DNA from: Oehlia diaphana
Taxonomy: Eukaryota; Glomeromycota; Glomeromycetes; Glomerales; Glomeraceae
Length of the DNA: 14,112 nt
Direction of reading: 5' to 3'
NCBI GenBank assembly: GCA_003833135.1
Contig: QZLH01000002.1
Location: 70,490-84,601, forward strand
Both the position numbers and the translations under genes were made by a program. Under the pieces are notes generated by a model. The model had not been told where the DNA came from. It was given only the letters and a program-made list of their open reading frames with translations, and did no database searches. This document shows, piece after piece, positions 9,365-14,112 of the stretch (within the stretch, counting starts at the first letter, position 1; each line of letters begins with the position of its first letter).

Positions 9365-10969
9365 TTAATTGTCTTCTTCAAAATTAATTGATAGATTAAA
9401 TTTTTCAGGATATCCTTTAGCAAATTTCACAATTCCCACTTGTTTTTTTGCTTCTTTTAAACATTCTTTGGAAAAATTATTCATATCATGTAAAACTAAT
9501 TCATCCAACTTCCTGTCACCATAAAATTTCAATAATTCATATAAATATAAATCATTAAAAAAACCACTTTGTGCAAAAATCAAAGTTTTAAAATTAATTC
9601 CCTTCTCCTTACAAATTTTTAAGAATTTTGAAAAAGAATCATTATTAAATTCCCAATCTAAATCAAAAGTAAAATAATATAAAGATTTAGGAAAATTTTC
9701 ACCAAGTGAACATAAAAAATCAAATAATATAAGATCTTCATCTTCCTCAATCAAATAATCTTCTAATTCATTGATATATAAAGTTTCAAGATTTGTTGAA
9801 ACTTTTAATAAAGATAATAGTAAATTAAAATTTTCAATGTTTATTGAACATGAAAAATTTAATAATTGAGTAAAATGTTTAATACAATAAGGAAGAACAT
9901 CTTCTTTTATATCCATATCTATCACTTCAACTTTTCTCAAATTTTCATTTGATTGTTGTAATATGACCATAATAAAATATCTTGGAAATGGTTGACTCAT
10001 TACTACCGTAAATTTTTTTAATTTACGAAATGAATTTGATATATCTATTTTCTTAATTGAAAAATTAAAATTTTTACAATTTTCGATCGTTAGTACTTGT
10101 AAATTTTTGAATATACCCAATTCATGAAGTAAGAATGGATTAGATTCATTAAAGATTATAGTTTCTAATATAATCGTTGTTAAAGTATTATATTGTTGTA
10201 AAACGCTTGTCCAAAGATTCATAAATCCAGGATTCCAATATGTTAAGGTGAATTCTTTTAATCTTTTTTGATTTCTAATTAATTGAGATAATTTCCTAAT
10301 ACTAATATCATTCTCCTTTTCAACATTAAAACAAGTTATATTAAGTACTTGAATATTCTTTGAAATTTCCGTAGATAATGATAAAACATTTGGTAATTTT
10401 CCAATTCTACTTGGTTCACAACTAAATCTTGTTATAAAATGTGTTACTTTGGATAATACTTTTTCAGCTTGAGGTAATTCAAAAATATTAATCTCATTTT
10501 GATTCAATTGAACTCCAATTAATTTTTTTGAATTAATTATTAAATGTTCACATAAAGCTTTTCCTATCATAAATATCGTTTTATTTTCAGTTTTTAAAAG
10601 ATTTGAATATTTATCGGGTTCTTGCTTAATTTTTTCATCAAGCCAAAGTTTTACGCAAGACCTTAATCCATTGGGACAAATCCATTGTGAAAATGTTGTA
10701 TAATCAAAAGTAGTTTTTGTATTCGATTCTAATCCAAGAGATTCTCTAATTTGTGGAGATAAACATTTTATATAAGTATCAATAAATTGTATATACCTTT
10801 CTTTTTGTTCTAATTCTTGACAATAATATAAAGGATGTTTCCAAATTTCATGAATTGATGCCATACACCAATGACGATTGATTAAAATACAAGTATGTTT
10901 TGATCTAGTATCATTACTTAATTCCTCAAGAACAAACCGAATACAAAGTTCTGGAAGAGTAGCCGACAT
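9365..10969 (-). CDS. F-box protein with LRR-like repeats
   Basis: A single-exon gene for 534 residues. An in-frame TAA at 10975-10973 lies two codons before the Met. Residues about 5-45 form an F-box-like segment: LPELC at 5-9, then LEEL, Cys27, the NRHWC block at 31-35 and Trp43, which match the pattern I know from the very large F-box family of Rhizophagus. F-box proteins bind Skp1 and act as substrate receptors of SCF ubiquitin ligases. From about residue 200 onward, at least eight L-x-x-L/F-x-(I/V)-type strands recur (near 206, 237, 263, 290 and after), consistent with a diverged leucine-rich-repeat solenoid for substrate binding. The C-terminus is acidic (NFEEDN). No signal peptide or membrane segment is seen. 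The target protein cannot be inferred. Confidence 0.85.
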   Translation of the reverse strand: MSATLPELCIRFVLEELSNDTRSKHTCILINRHWCMASIHEIWKHPLYYCQELEQKERYIQFIDTYIKCLSPQIRESLGLESNTKTTFDYTTFSQWICPNGLRSCVKLWLDEKIKQEPDKYSNLLKTENKTIFMIGKALCEHLIINSKKLIGVQLNQNEINIFELPQAEKVLSKVTHFITRFSCEPSRIGKLPNVLSLSTEISKNIQVLNITCFNVEKENDISIRKLSQLIRNQKRLKEFTLTYWNPGFMNLWTSVLQQYNTLTTIILETIIFNESNPFLLHELGIFKNLQVLTIENCKNFNFSIKKIDISNSFRKLKKFTVVMSQPFPRYFIMVILQQSNENLRKVEVIDMDIKEDVLPYCIKHFTQLLNFSCSINIENFNLLLSLLKVSTNLETLYINELEDYLIEEDEDLILFDFLCSLGENFPKSLYYFTFDLDWEFNNDSFSKFLKICKEKGINFKTLIFAQSGFFNDLYLYELLKFYGDRKLDELVLHDMNNFSKECLKEAKKQVGIVKFAKGYPEKFNLSINFEEDN

Positions 10970-11927
10970 ATCTTAGTATAAATATTTATTACATATATGT
11001 TATGTATATAATTTTTTTTTTTTTTTTTGGTAGAACAAAAAAGTTGAAACTTCGGTTGAGCGATTTCTATTTATGCTGATTTCACGTTACTCAAAAAAAA
11101 TCATTATAAATTATGATGTACTTCTTGCATTAAAAGAATTAAAAGAAGTCGCTTTATCATGTGATTCCATTATATAAACCACGCTTATTTAAAGTAAGAA
11201 GATATAAAAATAACAGGGATTTTTATTTTTATTGTGTTTTTTTTTGAGCAGAATTAAATATATAATTATATAATACATTAAAGTCAATAAGTGTACACTA
11301 TAAAAGAAAGTTTTAAGAACGTTTAATATTTAATTTAATGAGTTTCATGTTTATCTTTATAAAGATTTAACAAATCTAATCTAGATCAATAAATAATGAT
11401 CAATAAACAAATTTGGCTATTAAAAAAACGGTTACGTTTTCATGTGATCCTGGTAAGATGACGTAAATATCCAAAGTTAAAAAAGCGTGTCCTAAATTTA
11501 CTTTTGGACCAACAATCACCCGGTAACCTCCCGGTCCCCTCCCTTATCTAAAAAATAATATGTATATCTGGATTCTTCTATAATAATTAACTCTTGCCCA
11601 AGATATATATATGATCGATAAACAGGTAAGATGAAACGTAAAGTAATAATGTCATCAATATTATACTTAAGATGTGATTTAACACGTCAATGATTTTGAA
11701 TTCATTGAAATTTTTTTTTTTTTTAGAAAAAAAGAGAGAGAGAGAGAGAGACGGGAAAACGTTATCCATAAAAAGATTTACTTTATGCAGATCAATCATC
11801 ATAATAATAGTTATTGTATCACATTGTAATTTTAGTTACGACTCTTTCGATATTATCGTTATACATATAATAACAAGTGTGACATTGTTTTTTAATTGTG
11901 CATAAGTAGTCCATATTAATGTACGCG
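10970..11927. other. Gene-free region upstream of the F-box gene
   Basis: The F-box promoter should lie just above 10970. It shows TATA-like sequence (about 10976-11010) and an A-tract on the sense strand (a T-run on the plus strand, 11011-11028). Further right are a transposon-end-like stretch (11487-11527), a short G+C-rich patch (11518-11547), a T-run (11709-11724) and a GA microsatellite (about 11731-11750). Two 71-codon frames overlapping on opposite strands around 11587-11905 have no recognisable domain and are built partly on these repeats, so I do not call them genes. Confidence 0.6.
11731..11750. repeat. GA dinucleotide microsatellite
   Basis: About ten uninterrupted GA units directly after an A-rich stretch. 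Confidence 0.85.
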
Positions 11928-13527
11928 TCATTTTTCAATTCCTCTATTTAAATCATCATAAATTTTCTTCAGGACAATCAAAAGGTAATTCTTTAATAAA
12001 AATAAAAAGAATAAAATTTAATAAATTTTATAAACATTATGTAAAATCTAAAATCTTTATTACATATTAAATGTATCTTGAATATTTTCAGATATTTGTG
12101 ATGATCTTAACAGTTTAACTATTGATTATTATATTTTCTAGAATTTATACATAAGCTTGTAAAACTTTGGTTATTAAAATTTCTTTCCAATAATTAAAGA
12201 AGGTTTAAAGACTCAATCCAATTCCATAAGTAAATTAAGCTTTATATGAAAATGTTACTATCAAAAGAAATAGTAAATTATTATTAACTAAAATATTTTC
12301 AAATGTTAAATTTAGAAATTTTGGAATTTTTTTTTTTTTTGCAATTAAAAAAATCAATCAATCTTAAATCTTTATTTTTGATTATTTAAAATAAATTATA
12401 AAATTTAATTAATTTAATTGAAATTAATTACAGCTAATCCTCCTTTATATTAGGCAATGAATAAGCATCTTCTAATCTATATAAAAACTCCTTTTCTTAA
12501 AATATACATTTTTTGAGTCTAATATTTTTTATATATAAAATATCTTTTTATAATTACTTTATTAATCATAAGCCAATTATTAGTTTTGTATTATAATAAA
12601 TATATATAAATTCATTTGTATAAGTACATAAATTACATGATTTGATAAAATAGCAAATATAATCTTATATATAAAAATTTGTAAAAATTTTATAGTGTAA
12701 ATATATTTAAAATTATCTATACAGATAATTATAAAAAATTAATATAAATTGGTTTATTTAAAGAAATTATCTGATATATTAAAATATTTAATATATTAAA
12801 AAATTTTCTTATACTGGATTTTGTCATATAAAAATTTATACTGTATATTAAATTTTAATATATCAAAATATAAAGCTATTTTTAAATTTTAATCAAAAAA
12901 TTAAAATAAAAAAAAAGAATAGTAAAATTATATATAAAATTTTGATATAAAATGATTAATTTTAATATAATTGAAATTAAATTATTTTAGCTAGAATAGT
13001 ATTAGATTAAGTATTTTTTTTAATTAAAAAGAATATATTAATATGAATTTTAAATATTTAATATACAACTTATAATTGATTTACATTTAATACTTTTTGT
13101 TTTTTAATTTTTATAGAAATTAGTAATCAGATTTAAATGAATTATTTTATTTTATAAAATTCATTAATAGTTATAATTTTAGTTAATTGAATTACTAAAT
13201 AATAAAATAATTGTAAAAAATTAATTTTAAAATTTTTAAATTTAACTGAATTTACTTTTTCTTTATTAATAAAGTCAAATTAGAAATTATTTTATATACT
13301 AAAATAATCAAATTTTATTAATATTAAAATTGAAAAAAGTTGAAATATTAAATTTTTTTAGTATAATTAATATAAAATTATATTTGATTTATAAATATCA
13401 TAATTTATTAATAAAATTATATATATTACAATTGTTTTAATATAATAGTTTGGTTTTAAAAAAAGTCTAAAATAATACCAAATCTGATTTTTTTTTAATA
13501 TTATTCTTAAAAAAATAATATATATTT
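11928..13527. other. Extremely A+T-rich, CpG-free gene desert
   Basis: I find no supported gene on either strand. Reading every base from 11928 to 13647 I find no CG dinucleotide, while the flanks on both sides have several. Long homopolymers and microsatellites are rarer here than elsewhere in the window. Splice-like and codon-like fragments near 11970-12240 are too decayed to call a pseudogene. The pattern fits old transposon or duplicated DNA eroded by deamination of methylated cytosine, which is inference. Confidence 0.6.
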
Positions 13528-13918
13528 ACACAGGTCCAAAAGTAAAAAATCAGGCATCAATCAGTCACCAATCAGGCAGTTTGCTAACTTTTGATCCAAT
13601 AATCAGAAAAAGATGAAATATAGTTTATTGGAATTGTCTCAACAAGACGAATCTAATGATAGTAAAATCGTATTTTTAGGATTAATACTTGATGAAATAT
13701 TAAGTAAAATATAAAAATAAAAATGTACTATTTATATTTTATTTAATATTTTATTAACTACTAATCCTAAAAATACAATTTTACTACCATTAGATTCGTC
13801 ATATTGAGACGATTCCAATGAACTATATTTCATCTTTTTCTGATCACCAGATCAAAAGTTAGCAAACTGCCTGATTGGTGACTGATTGATGCCTGAATTT
13901 TCACATTTTGACCTGTGT
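13528..13918. mobile_element. 391-bp foldback/MITE-like inverted repeat
   Basis: The left arm (13528-13714) and right arm (13732-13918) are 187 bp each and mirror each other without gaps around a 17-bp loop. By eye there are 19 mismatches (about 90% identity), of which 14 are transitions. A block of 42 bases near the outer ends is identical in both arms. The outer ends read ACACAGGTC...GACCTGTGT. Counting from CACAGGTC, TA precedes the left end and TT follows the right end, so a decayed TA target duplication of the Tc1/mariner kind is possible but not shown. Each arm carries a 33-codon frame starting MKYS with its stop next to the loop. Transcription through the element would give a long hairpin RNA. 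Confidence 0.75.
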
Positions 13919-14112
13919 TATTAAAAATATTAAATCTAATTTATTAAAAATTGTGATTACCTATATTTGCTAATATTAAAAGATAATTGGACGCTTTGCA
14001 GTAGAAAGGGATGAAACTACTAAAAAAATTTAAATTTTCTTTTATATGCCAAAAATATTTTAAATGCTATAATTTGTTCAGATTTTATATTAACTCATTT
14101 TTTATTTTTTTT
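13919..14112. other. Right edge, no gene seen
   Basis: A short A+T-rich stretch with one mixed-sequence patch (about 13985-14015). I see no coding frame, RNA gene or repeat in it. Confidence 0.6.

Noticed and set aside
11970..12240. Possible kinase pseudogene (splice-like signals, a GATATTTGTGATGATCTTAA stretch recalling an ICDGL-type motif)
   Set aside because: The resemblance covers only a few codons, with frame breaks and no further kinase motif in order; too weak to call.

Overview
The window looks like nuclear DNA of an arbuscular mycorrhizal fungus, most probably Rhizophagus irregularis or a close relative. It is very A+T-rich and full of A/T homopolymers and TA microsatellites. It has short GT-AG introns and carries members of families that are hugely expanded in Glomeromycotina: a kinase-like gene with an N-terminal C-x2-C...C-x2-C motif and a YGITKDP-type signature, a SAM/kinase-like gene, and an F-box/LRR-like gene. 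The species call rests on remembered family signatures, not on a search.

Layout. 1-1876: gene-free left flank with a 105-bp poly(A) tract, a 15-bp minisatellite, one complete 5S rRNA gene (1200-1317) followed by a 23-T pol III terminator, and a 99-bp poly(T) tract. 1877-4246 (+): a three-exon gene for a 731-residue protein with two tandem kinase-fold domains. It appears as three separate reading frames until spliced, and both domains have Asn in place of the catalytic HRD Asp. 4247-5161: a convergent intergenic region built from decayed tandem repeats (units of about 100-160 bp, an 8-bp CATTCACT-type repeat and a 14-bp minisatellite). 5162-7505 (-): a five-exon gene for a 638-residue protein with a SAM-like domain, a possible degenerate nuclease-like middle part and a C-terminal kinase-like domain that keeps its catalytic residues. 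7506-9364: gene-free. 9365-10969 (-): an intronless F-box protein with LRR-like repeats. 10970-14112: gene-free, with a transposon-end-like sequence, a 1.72-kb stretch without a single CpG, and a symmetric 391-bp inverted repeat (187-bp arms, 17-bp loop).

The three protein genes share no obvious pathway. All belong to signalling or ubiquitin-adaptor families that expand in these fungi: a likely scaffold or regulatory double pseudokinase, a kinase fused to a SAM interaction module, and an SCF-type substrate receptor. The pseudokinase and SAM-kinase genes converge on the repeat array. The SAM-kinase and F-box genes lie in the same orientation 1.9 kb apart, so each probably has its own promoter. 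The right third of the window looks like decayed transposon territory.
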